16,882 nt of DNA, taken from Flavobacteriales bacterium UBA1531 (lineage in GTDB: Bacteria > Bacteroidota > Bacteroidia > Flavobacteriales_D > Sanyastnellaceae). Every line of letters starts with the position of its first letter. Within the stretch, counting starts at the first letter, position 1. This document shows, in pieces, positions 7,945 to 14,858 of the stretch. The DNA is taken from assembly GCA_002323795.1 (NCBI GenBank), contig DCPZ01000068.1, positions 1-16,882 on the forward strand, written 5' to 3'. The translations under genes and the position numbers were made by a program. A model generated the notes under the pieces. That model did not search any database, was not told where the DNA came from, and saw nothing but the letters and a program-made list of their open reading frames with translations.

Positions 7945-7971
7945 TTGATTGAACTTTCTCGTTTCAATCAA
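7945..7971. repeat. Perfect 9-base inverted repeat upstream of exbB
   Basis: TTGATTGAA (7945-7953) and TTCAATCAA (7963-7971) are exact reverse complements separated by 9 bases. The right arm ends 22 bases before the exbB start. The stem is AT-rich and no T-run follows it, so it does not look like a terminator. In the 128-base gap between nhaD and exbB, where I find no good promoter match, an operator or a leader hairpin is the likelier role. Nothing else stands out in that gap. Confidence 0.6.
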
Positions 7972-7993
7972 AGGCATACAACGGACCCACTAC

Positions 7994-8710
7994 ATGAATA
8001 CTTTTTTGATCCTTCAAACGCTGACCACTGGAGCCAGCGAAACGCAAGCTGTGAATGAGGCGTCCACTGCAGACGGCATTCAGCAGGTTGATGTAAGTAT
8101 ATTGGAATTACTCCTCGAGGGTGGTATTTACATCATGGCACCATTGGCATTGATGTCCATGATTGCCATTTATGTGTTCATTGAGCGAACACTCGCAATC
8201 CGAAAAGCAGAGAAGGTTGCGCCAGATTTCATGGATAAAATTCGAGATTACATCAGTCAAGGTAGTTTTGAAAGTGCCCGCAATTTGTGTCAGGATTCGG
8301 ATACTCCGATGGCGCGAATGTTGGACAAAGGAATCAGTCGCATTGGAAAGGATTTGAAGGATATCAGTGTGGCCATCGAAAACATAGGTAAATTGGAGAT
8401 TTACAACCTTGAGAAGAATCTCAGTTCCTTGGCGACGGTTGCTGGCGCAGCGCCTATGGTCGGTTTTTTGGGGACCGTCATCGGAATGGTCAATGTTTTC
8501 TTGGACATGGAGACAGCGGGAACAGTGAGGGTGGAGGACATTTCGAGTGGAACCAAACAGGCAATGATCACGACCATCGTCGGATTGATTGTGGGCATCA
8601 TCGCATACATGGCGTACAACAATTTGGTGAGCAAGGTGAGTAAAGTGGTTCACAAGATGGAAGCAACCAGCATTGAATTCATTGATATTCTTGAAGAACC
8701 GGCCTCATGA
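7994..8710 (+). CDS. exbB: MotA/TolQ/ExbB family proton channel protein
   Basis: This is the channel subunit of an inner-membrane complex that uses the proton motive force to drive a TonB- or Tol-type transducer. It has 238 residues from the ATG at 7994; an in-frame TTG at 7949 lies inside an inverted repeat and is not preferred. A short N-terminal hydrophobic/polar piece (about 1-32) is followed by TM1 (about 44-64, ending IERTLAIRKAE), a cytoplasmic region with a helical middle, TM2 (about 145-170, GAAPMVGFLGTVIGMVNVF, the family signature) and TM3 (about 186-208, with GTKQAMITTIVGLIVGIIAY). ExbB and TolQ cannot be told apart by sequence alone; I use exbB because the partner two genes on is TonB-like. 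The stop overlaps the exbD start by four bases (ATGA), so translation is coupled. Confidence 0.95.
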   Translation: MNTFLILQTLTTGASETQAVNEASTADGIQQVDVSILELLLEGGIYIMAPLALMSMIAIYVFIERTLAIRKAEKVAPDFMDKIRDYISQGSFESARNLCQDSDTPMARMLDKGISRIGKDLKDISVAIENIGKLEIYNLEKNLSSLATVAGAAPMVGFLGTVIGMVNVFLDMETAGTVRVEDISSGTKQAMITTIVGLIVGIIAYMAYNNLVSKVSKVVHKMEATSIEFIDILEEPAS

Positions 8711-9099
8711 ACTTGGGACAACGCAACAAGATCAGTGTGACAGGTAACATGTCCTCGATGACGGACCTCGTTTTCCTGCTCCTTATTTTTTTCATCATTC
8801 TTTCCACTCTCGTGAGCAATGGAGTGAATGTGGAATTGCCTCAAGCAAAGGGTACGAACTCAGTAACGGCAAAGATGACGGTGAGCATTAAGCCTGACGG
8901 AACATATTACCTCAACGGTGGTCAAGTGTCGTATGAAGATTTGGAGCCGGCATTGCGCGTGCGGATGGCAGAAGCTGCTGATCCGGTTCTGTATTTGCAG
9001 GTCGATGAACAGGTGCCTACGGGCAAAACGGTGGAACTTATTGGGATGGCAAAGTCCAACGAATGGAAAGTCATGTTGGGTGCGTCGCCGAAGAAGTAA
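8707..9099 (+). CDS. exbD: Biopolymer transport protein ExbD/TolR
   Basis: This small, single-TM partner of ExbB carries the proton-accepting Asp of the motor. The 130-residue product has the usual plan: a short cytoplasmic N-terminus, one TM segment at about residues 17-37 with the conserved Asp20 (SSMTDLVFLLLIFFI), and a periplasmic domain of about 90 residues with YLNGGQVSYEDLEPAL and a late YLQVDEQVPTGKTVELI stretch. Asp20 corresponds to the essential membrane Asp of E. coli ExbD (Asp25). Only one exbD copy is present here, whereas many Bacteroidota clusters carry two. The start codon overlaps the exbB stop, and the stop lies 6 bases before the TonB-like gene. Confidence 0.95.
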   Translation: MNLGQRNKISVTGNMSSMTDLVFLLLIFFIILSTLVSNGVNVELPQAKGTNSVTAKMTVSIKPDGTYYLNGGQVSYEDLEPALRVRMAEAADPVLYLQVDEQVPTGKTVELIGMAKSNEWKVMLGASPKK

Positions 9100-9105
9100 G
9101 TAGGA

Positions 9106-9906
9106 ATGAACGCAGGAATGGAATCGCGTCGATTGGAGGGAGAGCAAAGCAACCGCAGAAAGGCCGTTGCCTTGACTTCGGTCATTTTCATTGCGGTTCT
9201 TATTCTATGTTTTTTTCTGACTGCCTTTACGATGTCGATCCCTTCACCCGGAGAGCAATTTGTGGCTGTGGGTTTCTCAGATTTGGGAGATACAGAGCAG
9301 GCGAGTGGAGAAAATGAATCTGAAACACCTTCCGAGACGGTTCAGGAAGCTGTGCAGTCCGAAACTGCGGCAAGTGAAGTCATTGAGGCCACGACTGCCG
9401 AAGAGGTGATTACACAGGAATCATCGGAGGTCGCTGCTCCTTCGCAACCAGATCCGGTCAAAGAACCAGAGCCTGAACCCGATCCGGAGCCTACGGTCTC
9501 TTCCGCTTTATCGAATCGACTCAATGCGTTGGCCTCGAGTGGTGGAGGTGGTTCGCAAGGTGAGTCTGAGGAAGGGACTGGGAATGAAGGAAAAGACGAT
9601 GGTCGAATCGATGGCCGGGGTGTGGTAAGCGGAGACAATGGTGACTGGTCGTTGGAGGGTGGAGAACGCATAGGCAAGCCCATGTTGGACGAGAATCCTC
9701 GAATTGAAGGCGTTGTGCGGGTCGATATCATCGTTGACAAAGCAGGCAATGTGACGTCTGCCATTTACGATGGAAAGCACTCGACGATCTCGGATTCAGA
9801 GCACATTGAACTTGCTCTGCGCGCAGCGAGAACGACCAAATTCACGACGAATCAAGCGATACCTTTGAGACGCGGATTCTTGAACATCCGATTTGAATTG
9901 GAATGA
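9106..9906 (+). CDS. tonB: TonB-like energy transducer
   Basis: This protein should link the ExbB/ExbD motor to outer-membrane receptors or to the envelope. It has 266 residues from the ATG at 9106. The ATG at 9118, preceded by GCAGGA, is an equally good start and would remove four residues. Plan: a basic cytoplasmic N-terminus, a TM segment at about 20-42, an acidic Glu/Thr/Ser-rich periplasmic stretch (about 58-112), a Pro/Glu/Asp-rich run at about 113-129 (EPEPEPDPEP), a Gly/Ser/Glu-rich linker (about 143-178), and a C-terminal domain (about 185-266) with GVVRVDIIVDKAGNVTSAI and RAARTTKFTTN. The Tyr-Pro motif of classical TonB is missing and the usual RxWxP is replaced by RTTKFTTN. This matches the glycine-rich TonB-like variety common in Bacteroidota. 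A TolA-like role cannot be excluded. The stop overlaps the folC start (ATGA), so the two are coupled. Confidence 0.85.
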   Translation: MNAGMESRRLEGEQSNRRKAVALTSVIFIAVLILCFFLTAFTMSIPSPGEQFVAVGFSDLGDTEQASGENESETPSETVQEAVQSETAASEVIEATTAEEVITQESSEVAAPSQPDPVKEPEPEPDPEPTVSSALSNRLNALASSGGGGSQGESEEGTGNEGKDDGRIDGRGVVSGDNGDWSLEGGERIGKPMLDENPRIEGVVRVDIIVDKAGNVTSAIYDGKHSTISDSEHIELALRAARTTKFTTNQAIPLRRGFLNIRFELE

Positions 9907-11144
9907 CGTTCGGAGAAGCGACGGCTTGGCTCTTTGAGCAGCTACCGATGTACCAACGCCAGGGGGCTGCGGCGTATAAAACAGACTTGGATGGTACATG
10001 GGCAGTTCTCGAGGTAATGGGCCGTCCGGATTTGCAACTCCCCAACGTAATTCACGTGGCAGGAACCAATGGGAAAGGCTCTGTCTGCCAAGCGGTTCAC
10101 AATGCCTTGCGTGATCAAGGCCTCAAAGTTGGATTGTTCACTTCGCCCCATCTGTTTGATTTTCGAGAACGAATGAGGGTCAATGGTGAAATGCCATCGG
10201 AGCAGTGGGTGATTGAGTTTGTCTCGACACAACGAACAAATTTCGATCAGTTGGATTTGCAGCCATCTTTCTTCGAATGGACCTTTGGCATGGCCATGTG
10301 CTGGTTTGCAGCATCTGAAGTCGACTTGCTGGTTTTGGAGACGGGAATGGGCGGGCGGTTGGACAGCACCAATGTTTTTCCCAATCCGCTCGTTACGGCC
10401 ATCACCAATATCGGCTTGGACCATGTGCAGTTTTTAGGGAATGACATTCGAACCATCGCAAAGGAAAAGGCTGGAATCATCAAAGATGGTCGTCCCGTGG
10501 TAGTGGGACGCATGCGGCCAGAAGCTCAATCGGTGATTCTTGGACATGCTTTGAAGCATGGTGCTGAATTTCATTACGCTCCTGAGGCACTGGCGGAGCC
10601 TTCATCGGGCCCCAATTGGCCAGAAAATCGGGCTACAGCTCACAAGATTCTTGAAGTTTTGAGCAGCGAACCTGGTTGGAGGAATATTCGTGTGCCCAAT
10701 CAAACCCAATTGACGAAGTCAGGCCACTTGGGGCGCTGGCATTGGTTGGCCAATTCCAGCGATAATGCAAGGATTCTAATCGATTGTGCCCACAACGAAG
10801 ATGGTTTAAGGCGCACTGTTGCTGCCATTAGGAAATTGAATTATTTGACCTTGCACATTGTATTTGGTGCAGTGTCGGACAAGGAACTTGCCTCAATATG
10901 GGAGCAGTTGCCGAGTGTGGCACAATATCATTTTTGTACAGCAAACATTCCGCGGGCATTGTCTGTGGAGCGGCTGGTTGATTCCGCTCAAAAGGCAGAT
11001 CGTTCGGGTGCATCTTATGCATCGGTTGCAAGCGCATTGGAGGGTGCTAGGGCAAGCGCTCAAGCAAATGATTTGATCGTTGTATTGGGAAGTATTTTCG
11101 TAGCGGCCGAAGCGCTCAGTACTGCGGAATCAGTAAAGGGCTGA
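9903..11144 (+). CDS. folC: Folylpolyglutamate synthase / dihydrofolate synthase
   Basis: FolC adds glutamate to dihydropteroate and further glutamates to folates, using ATP, in cytoplasmic folate synthesis. The product has 413 residues, usual for the family. Motifs in order are the P-loop AGTNGKGS (53-60), FTSPHLFDFRERMRVNG (79-95), LETGMGGRLDSTN (145-157), ITNIGLDHVQFLGNDI (167-182), KEKAGIIKDGRPVV (its Lys is the position carbamylated in Mur-type ligases, about 189), and the C-terminal IDCAHNEDG (293-301; DGAHN-type) followed by a VFGAVSDKE stretch. It is the last gene of the coupled set starting at exbB; this order (tonB-like then folC) recurs in Bacteroidota as I recall it. Its final codons overlap the end of gpmI on the other strand by 15 bases. 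Whether both synthase activities are present cannot be read from the sequence. Confidence 0.95.
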   Translation: MTFGEATAWLFEQLPMYQRQGAAAYKTDLDGTWAVLEVMGRPDLQLPNVIHVAGTNGKGSVCQAVHNALRDQGLKVGLFTSPHLFDFRERMRVNGEMPSEQWVIEFVSTQRTNFDQLDLQPSFFEWTFGMAMCWFAASEVDLLVLETGMGGRLDSTNVFPNPLVTAITNIGLDHVQFLGNDIRTIAKEKAGIIKDGRPVVVGRMRPEAQSVILGHALKHGAEFHYAPEALAEPSSGPNWPENRATAHKILEVLSSEPGWRNIRVPNQTQLTKSGHLGRWHWLANSSDNARILIDCAHNEDGLRRTVAAIRKLNYLTLHIVFGAVSDKELASIWEQLPSVAQYHFCTANIPRALSVERLVDSAQKADRSGASYASVASALEGARASAQANDLIVVLGSIFVAAEALSTAESVKG

Positions 11145-12647
11145 ACCTGTCATTTCGGAGGGCTGATCAATCTGCATCATCTTGAGGATTGTTGGCGCCA
11201 CATCGGCAAGCTTTCCATCATCAATCGTTGTCACTTGCTCAGATAAGACCACCACCGGAACAGGGTTGGTGGTGTGCGCGGTGTGAGGGGACCCATCAGG
11301 GTGACGAGCGAAATCAGCATTGCCGTGATCTGCAATGATGATGAATTGGTATCCATTCGCCCGGCCAACTTCAACCACTTCCTTCAGGCAAGCATCAGTG
11401 GTTTCAACAGCGCTTACAATGGCGTCAAAAACTCCCGTATGTCCCACCATGTCCGGATTCGCAAAATTAAGACAGATGAAGTCTGGGGAGTCGGGATCGG
11501 GTTTCTTCATTTCCGGACAAATCAGTCCAACGATGTCATGGGCCGACATTTCTGGCTGTAAATCGTAAGTGGCCACTTTCGGGCTGTGAGCCATGAGTCG
11601 CTGTTCTCCATTGAATGGCACCTCTCGTCCGCCATTGAAGAAAAAAGTAACATGCGGATACTTTTCCGTTTCGGCGATTCTCACTTGCGTTCTGCCAGCT
11701 TCTGCAATGGATTGACCCAATGTTCCTTCGAGATTGGGTTTGTCGTAAATAACATGGACGCCCTTGAAGGAATCGTCGTAGTTGGTCATCGTGACATAAT
11801 GCAGAGGCAAGACGCTGGTGTTGTGCTCGGGCATGTCACGTTGGGTCAGAACTTGCGTGATTTCTCGGCAGCGATCTGTTCGGAAATTGAAACAAATGAC
11901 CACATCGTTAGGCTCAATGGCTAGAGGCGCTCCCACGGTAAAAGGTCGAATGAATTCGTCGGTGATTCCGTTGTCATATTGGGCTTGAATTCCATCGATA
12001 ACGGTTGGGTAACACTCACCTTCGGATCGCACCAATGTTGCATACGATTGCGCGATGCGCTCCCAGCGGTTGTCTCTGTCCATGGAGTAATAACGTCCGT
12101 GAACGGAAGCTATTCTACCGCCCGTCTCTGCCAAAACAACTCCTAAATTTTCCATGTAGGACAATGCTTTTTGCGGGGAAGTGTCGCGTCCATCAGTGAA
12201 GGCATGGATGGCAAAGTCATTTATTCCTTGTACCGCTGCCGCGCGACACAGTGCATGCAGATGTTCTTGTTGCGAGTGAACGCCTCCTTGTGAAACAAGC
12301 CCCATAAAATGCAGCTGGCTTTCACGCTTTTTTGCGACTTCAAAGGCGTTATTCAGGATGGTTTCGCTTTGAAACGAATCATCGGCGATTGCTCGGTTTA
12401 TGCGCAACAGATCTTGGTACACCACGCGGCCTGCACCGATGTTCATGTGCCCGACTTCGCTATTCCCCATTTGCCCGACCGGGAGCCCGACGAATTCTCC
12501 ATCTGTCCTCAGTGTTGCTTTGGGGTGTTCAGCGAGTAACGCGTCCATGAATGGTGTATGTGCTGCCTCTATTGCGTTGCTGTCATCTGTGGACCCGATT
12601 CCCCATCCGTCGAGGATGATCAGCGCGCATTTTTGTTCGTTTTTCAT
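11130..12647 (-). CDS. gpmI: 2,3-bisphosphoglycerate-independent phosphoglycerate mutase
   Basis: GpmI interconverts 3- and 2-phosphoglycerate in glycolysis and gluconeogenesis, using two Mn2+ ions and a phosphoserine intermediate. From the ATG at 12647 it has 505 residues, normal for this enzyme; the open frame upstream runs into the histidine kinase gene. The active site is complete by eye: Asp13 (LIILDGWG), nucleophile Ser63 in GQMGNSEVGHMNIGAGR, GRDTSP in HAFTDGRDTSPQ, then NFANPDMVGHTG (metal Asp and His), IIADHGNAD (metal Asp-His) and SPHTAHTTNPVPVV (metal His). The TGA of the histidine kinase lies 7 bases upstream, so gpmI is probably the last gene of a three-gene transcript (methyltransferase, kinase, gpmI). 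Its own 3' end overlaps folC tail to tail by 15 bases, with no terminator visible between them. Confidence 0.97.
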   Translation of the reverse strand: MKNEQKCALIILDGWGIGSTDDSNAIEAAHTPFMDALLAEHPKATLRTDGEFVGLPVGQMGNSEVGHMNIGAGRVVYQDLLRINRAIADDSFQSETILNNAFEVAKKRESQLHFMGLVSQGGVHSQQEHLHALCRAAAVQGINDFAIHAFTDGRDTSPQKALSYMENLGVVLAETGGRIASVHGRYYSMDRDNRWERIAQSYATLVRSEGECYPTVIDGIQAQYDNGITDEFIRPFTVGAPLAIEPNDVVICFNFRTDRCREITQVLTQRDMPEHNTSVLPLHYVTMTNYDDSFKGVHVIYDKPNLEGTLGQSIAEAGRTQVRIAETEKYPHVTFFFNGGREVPFNGEQRLMAHSPKVATYDLQPEMSAHDIVGLICPEMKKPDPDSPDFICLNFANPDMVGHTGVFDAIVSAVETTDACLKEVVEVGRANGYQFIIIADHGNADFARHPDGSPHTAHTTNPVPVVVLSEQVTTIDDGKLADVAPTILKMMQIDQPSEMTGSALY

Positions 12648-12654
12648 CGGATCT

Positions 12655-13584
12655 TCATGTGGATTTTGGAATCCAAGTAACAATTCGTGACCCTCCTCGT
12701 TCATTGGTTTCAATGCGCAACCTGCCCTTGTGCATTCTCAATATCTGATCGGCCAAATATAAACCGAGTCCCGTTCCAGAGGTTTCGGAATCTTTGAGTC
12801 GTTCAAATTTTTTCAGGACGTTGTCGCGTTGATCACTGGGGATTCCACTTCCACCATCGTCAAATGATACGGTCAATCCGTCTTCGGACCGATTGATGCC
12901 AATGATTACGGGTTCGCGTGCAGGACTATATTTCAAGGCATTTTCAAGCAAATTCCCCCATGCTAGCGCCAGAGCATCGGCATCTCCCTCGATTTCGAAA
13001 GCCTCGTGGATTTCATTCTGAAGTTTGATGACGCGTTCTTGATAAGGCCCAACCAGATGACGTTGCATGACATGGGTCACCACTTCCTCAGGTTCAAAGA
13101 GAACCTTGGTCATTTCCTTGCCTGAAATCAAGCGATTGTTTTGAAGGATATTTTCGACACGTTGTTCCAAGCGAGTGAGTCCAGCTTGTGCATCATCGAG
13201 GAGAAGGTTTTTGGTTTTTTCGTCCCATTCGTGCTTCTTCAATGAATCGATGGCGATTTGACTACCGGCGATGGGCGTTTTCAATTCATGGGTAACAGCG
13301 AGAAGAAAGTGACGCTCCTTTTGGGCCTGCTCCATTTCGCGTTTGATGCTTCGCCAGATGACCACAAATCCCAGGCTGAGAAGGCCGAAAAAAACCAATC
13401 CTTCTCCAATGATCATGCGAATCGCTTGATTCAGCTTTTCATCTGTCGCATTGTTCAATTCGAAAATTTGTCGCTGCTGACGAACAAGTAGGCTTGCCCA
13501 CCACAGAAATTGAAGTAAAATGTAGGCGCCGAGAAACGCGGTAAGCCATCCTCTTTTCCCTAAGCTCGACTGGTTTTTCCTCAT
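12655..13584 (-). CDS. Two-TM sensor histidine kinase (no adjacent response regulator)
   Basis: This membrane sensor kinase autophosphorylates on His and passes the phosphate to a response regulator that is not encoded here. The 309-residue product has TM1 at about 13-35 and TM2 at about 57-78 with only about 20 residues between them, then a short linker with a helical look (EMEQAQKERHF). The kinase core follows: H-box LAVTHELKTPIAG (His99), N-box NLLENALKYSP (Asn215), G1 FDDGGSGIP (241-249), F-box KKFERLKDSE and G2 SGTGLGLYLADQI. All catalytic features are present. There is no PAS, HAMP or large periplasmic domain, so it likely senses something in or at the membrane or through a partner. The start is the ATG at 13584, 40 bases behind the methyltransferase stop; gpmI begins 7 bases after its own stop. 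A candidate promoter sits directly in front of it. Confidence 0.94.
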   Translation of the reverse strand: MRKNQSSLGKRGWLTAFLGAYILLQFLWWASLLVRQQRQIFELNNATDEKLNQAIRMIIGEGLVFFGLLSLGFVVIWRSIKREMEQAQKERHFLLAVTHELKTPIAGSQIAIDSLKKHEWDEKTKNLLLDDAQAGLTRLEQRVENILQNNRLISGKEMTKVLFEPEEVVTHVMQRHLVGPYQERVIKLQNEIHEAFEIEGDADALALAWGNLLENALKYSPAREPVIIGINRSEDGLTVSFDDGGSGIPSDQRDNVLKKFERLKDSETSGTGLGLYLADQILRMHKGRLRIETNERGGSRIVTWIPKST

Positions 13585-13589
13585 GGGTG

Positions 13590-13619
13590 CAAAGCTACTT
13601 CAACAGCTTAAATCTTCGA
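13590..13619 (-). promoter_or_regulatory. Candidate promoter just ahead of the histidine kinase gene
   Basis: On the minus strand, TCG (13619-13617), 19 bases, then TAGCTTTG (13597-13590). The -7 box is an exact TAnnTTTG and the -33 box differs from TTG by one base, with the ideal spacing. Its end lies only 5 bases before the ATG (13584), so transcription would begin at or very near the start codon and give a leaderless message. It could also be a chance match, since few bases are fixed. Confidence 0.4.
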
Positions 13620-13624
13620 TACTT

Positions 13625-14404
13625 TTAGAAGCGAATGCAGAAGAATTCGCTTGCGAGATCAGAGTTGGCCGTCAGCAATCCCCATTCGTAGAAATCCACC
13701 TTCAGCGTCCACCGAGGTTCATGCATCAATTTGCGCCATGCATCCTCCATATCAGCGGACCAATGGATATCATCGCAGGCTATTACGCCTTTTGGGCTGA
13801 GGTGAGGCGCAAGAGCATGTACATAACGAATCAGCGCCTCACCACGGTGGTTACCATCAATGAAAATGAGGTCGTATTGATTGCTAGGTAAGTTTGGTAT
13901 GCTATCGTCGAATGTGCCCGTGATGCAATGGATGTTTTGGATGTCGAGTCGTTCCCAAATGACCTTGGCTTGTTGGGCTAATAAAGGGTTGCCCTCCAGG
14001 GTAGTGACTGATTCAGCCTCTTTGCTGAGGTATGCGGTCGTAATGCCCAAACAAGTGCCCAATTCGAGCACGTTCTTTGCGCCAATGTGTCGGGACAAGG
14101 CAGCTAGAGCACGAGCGTGACGGGGCCTTTTCAAGGCACTTTTAGCAATGTTTGCTATTGTTCGTGATTTTGATTGCGATCCGGCTCCAAAATCCATTGG
14201 GGCCACGGGGCTGGAATCCTGGAGTAAACGCTTCCGTTCGGTCTCGGCCTCTGGGGCGAAGATGGAGGGTTCGCGCATTTGCTTTAGCAAGGAGAACAGC
14301 CACGGACCATGGATGCTTGTCCAAGCTACTGAGCTTCGTCGCCAGAGCAGCCAACTATTGAAACGGTGAATCAGAAGATTTTCCACTTTGCCAAAAATAA
14401 GCAT
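13625..14404 (-). CDS. Class I SAM-dependent methyltransferase (Methyltransf_24 type)
   Basis: The 259-residue protein has a Rossmann-type SAM-binding domain in its second half. Motif I VLELGTCLG (about 113-121) is followed by the acidic strand end TLEGNP (Glu137), then YDLIFIDGNHRGE (about 177-189) and CDDIHWSADMEDAWRKL (about 210-226). These fit O-methyltransferase-like proteins common in Bacteroidota, where the IDGNH and DDI.WS motifs recur. The N-terminal 100 residues include IHGPWLFSLL (about 31-40), which resembles the HxPFxFxLL motif at the front of that family. The substrate is unknown; context with a histidine kinase and gpmI does not name it. Start at the ATG at 14404; it is divergent from tRNA-Val, with 40 bases between the two starts. 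The KSALKRPRHARAL stretch before the SAM domain is strongly basic, as is usual for the lid region. Confidence 0.88.
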   Translation of the reverse strand: MLIFGKVENLLIHRFNSWLLWRRSSVAWTSIHGPWLFSLLKQMREPSIFAPEAETERKRLLQDSSPVAPMDFGAGSQSKSRTIANIAKSALKRPRHARALAALSRHIGAKNVLELGTCLGITTAYLSKEAESVTTLEGNPLLAQQAKVIWERLDIQNIHCITGTFDDSIPNLPSNQYDLIFIDGNHRGEALIRYVHALAPHLSPKGVIACDDIHWSADMEDAWRKLMHEPRWTLKVDFYEWGLLTANSDLASEFFCIRF

Positions 14405-14405
14405 G

Positions 14406-14433
14406 TCGAGAATGTTTATTTTGATTATCTTTG
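14406..14433 (+). promoter_or_regulatory. Candidate promoter for tRNA-Val
   Basis: TATCTTTG (14426-14433) is an exact TAnnTTTG -7 box, 11 bases before the mature tRNA. TCG at 14406-14408 would be a weak -33 box with 17-base spacing. The position fits a short tRNA leader. The same 40 bases also separate the tRNA from the divergent methyltransferase, for which no comparable promoter is evident. Confidence 0.45.
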
Positions 14434-14444
14434 GCGCCCCGCAA

Positions 14445-14519
14445 GGGCGATTAGCTCAGTTGGTTTAGAGCACCTCGTTTACACCGAGGGGGTCGGGAGT
14501 TCGAGTCTCTCATCGCCCA
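14445..14519 (+). tRNA. tRNA-Val (anticodon UAC)
   Basis: A complete cloverleaf. The acceptor GGGCGAT (14445-14451) pairs fully with ATCGCCC (14512-14518); the D stem is GCTC/GAGC (14454-14457 with 14468-14471); the anticodon stem CCTCG/CGAGG (14473-14477 with 14485-14489) closes the loop TTTACAC with anticodon TAC (14480-14482); the variable loop has 5 bases; the T stem GGGAG/CTCTC has one G-U pair and a TTCGAGT loop. The discriminator is A14519. The 3' CCA is not encoded, so it must be added after transcription. UAC reads GUA and, by wobble, other valine codons. Confidence 0.97.
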
Positions 14520-14530
14520 CATGATAAAAT

Positions 14531-14563
14531 AAATGCCTGCTCCTCGGAGCGGGCATTTTTTTT
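14531..14563 (+). terminator. Intrinsic terminator after tRNA-Val, likely bidirectional
   Basis: An 11-base-pair stem (14533-14543 with 14546-14556, one G-U pair, tight loop) is followed by eight T's (14556-14563). It begins 12 bases after the tRNA. On the minus strand the same hairpin is followed by TTTATTTTAT, so it could also stop transcripts coming from the secreted protein gene that ends at 14859. Confidence 0.9.
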
Positions 14564-14858
14564 GAATCCAGCATCTTCGGTTTGTAGTTCACAAGGATTC
14601 TTCTAAGCCATAATTTTGTCGAAATGAACGATACGCTGGGGTCCCTGCGCTCTTCAAATGTTATTCTGAGGTCATTGGAAATTTCAAACGTTTCGGATTT
14701 CGGTAAACGGTCCAAACCTTGGATGTTGCCAAATCCTTCGGGGCACTCTTCTGTGCAGCAAGCGCAGCGTAAGACCCTTCTCTCAAGGATGATTCCCAGT
14801 CATTTTTTCCGCAAAGGGCGCTCCAATAAAAACGCAAACTTGAAGTGCACCTGGCGCA
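14564..14858. other. Gap without a convincing gene
   Basis: These 295 bases lie between the tRNA terminator and the stop of the surface protein gene. I see no promoter, hairpin or RNA gene. A plus-strand open frame of 84 codons (14624-14878) and minus-strand frames here show no recognisable motif, and none has convincing gene character. The minus strand stays open for roughly 70 codons after the TGA of the surface protein in the same frame, but its product has no family features. Confidence 0.5.

Noticed and set aside
8108..8653. A 181-codon minus-strand open frame, rich in His and Cys.
   Set aside because: It lies wholly antisense to exbB, whose signature TM segments are unambiguous; its composition is that of a reversed membrane gene.
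9342..9764. A 140-codon minus-strand open frame rich in Ser, Pro and Gly.
   Set aside because: It mirrors the acidic and proline-rich linker of the TonB-like gene and has no features of its own.
12648..12713. An earlier start of gpmI inside the histidine kinase gene.
   Set aside because: The enzyme family begins a few residues before LIILDGWG; the ATG at 12647 gives the normal length and avoids overlap.
14479..14715. A minus-strand open frame of 78 codons whose end reads DERLELPTPSV.
   Set aside because: It runs antisense through the terminator and part of tRNA-Val. The C-terminal string is simply the translated complement of the tRNA, a well-known source of false proteins.
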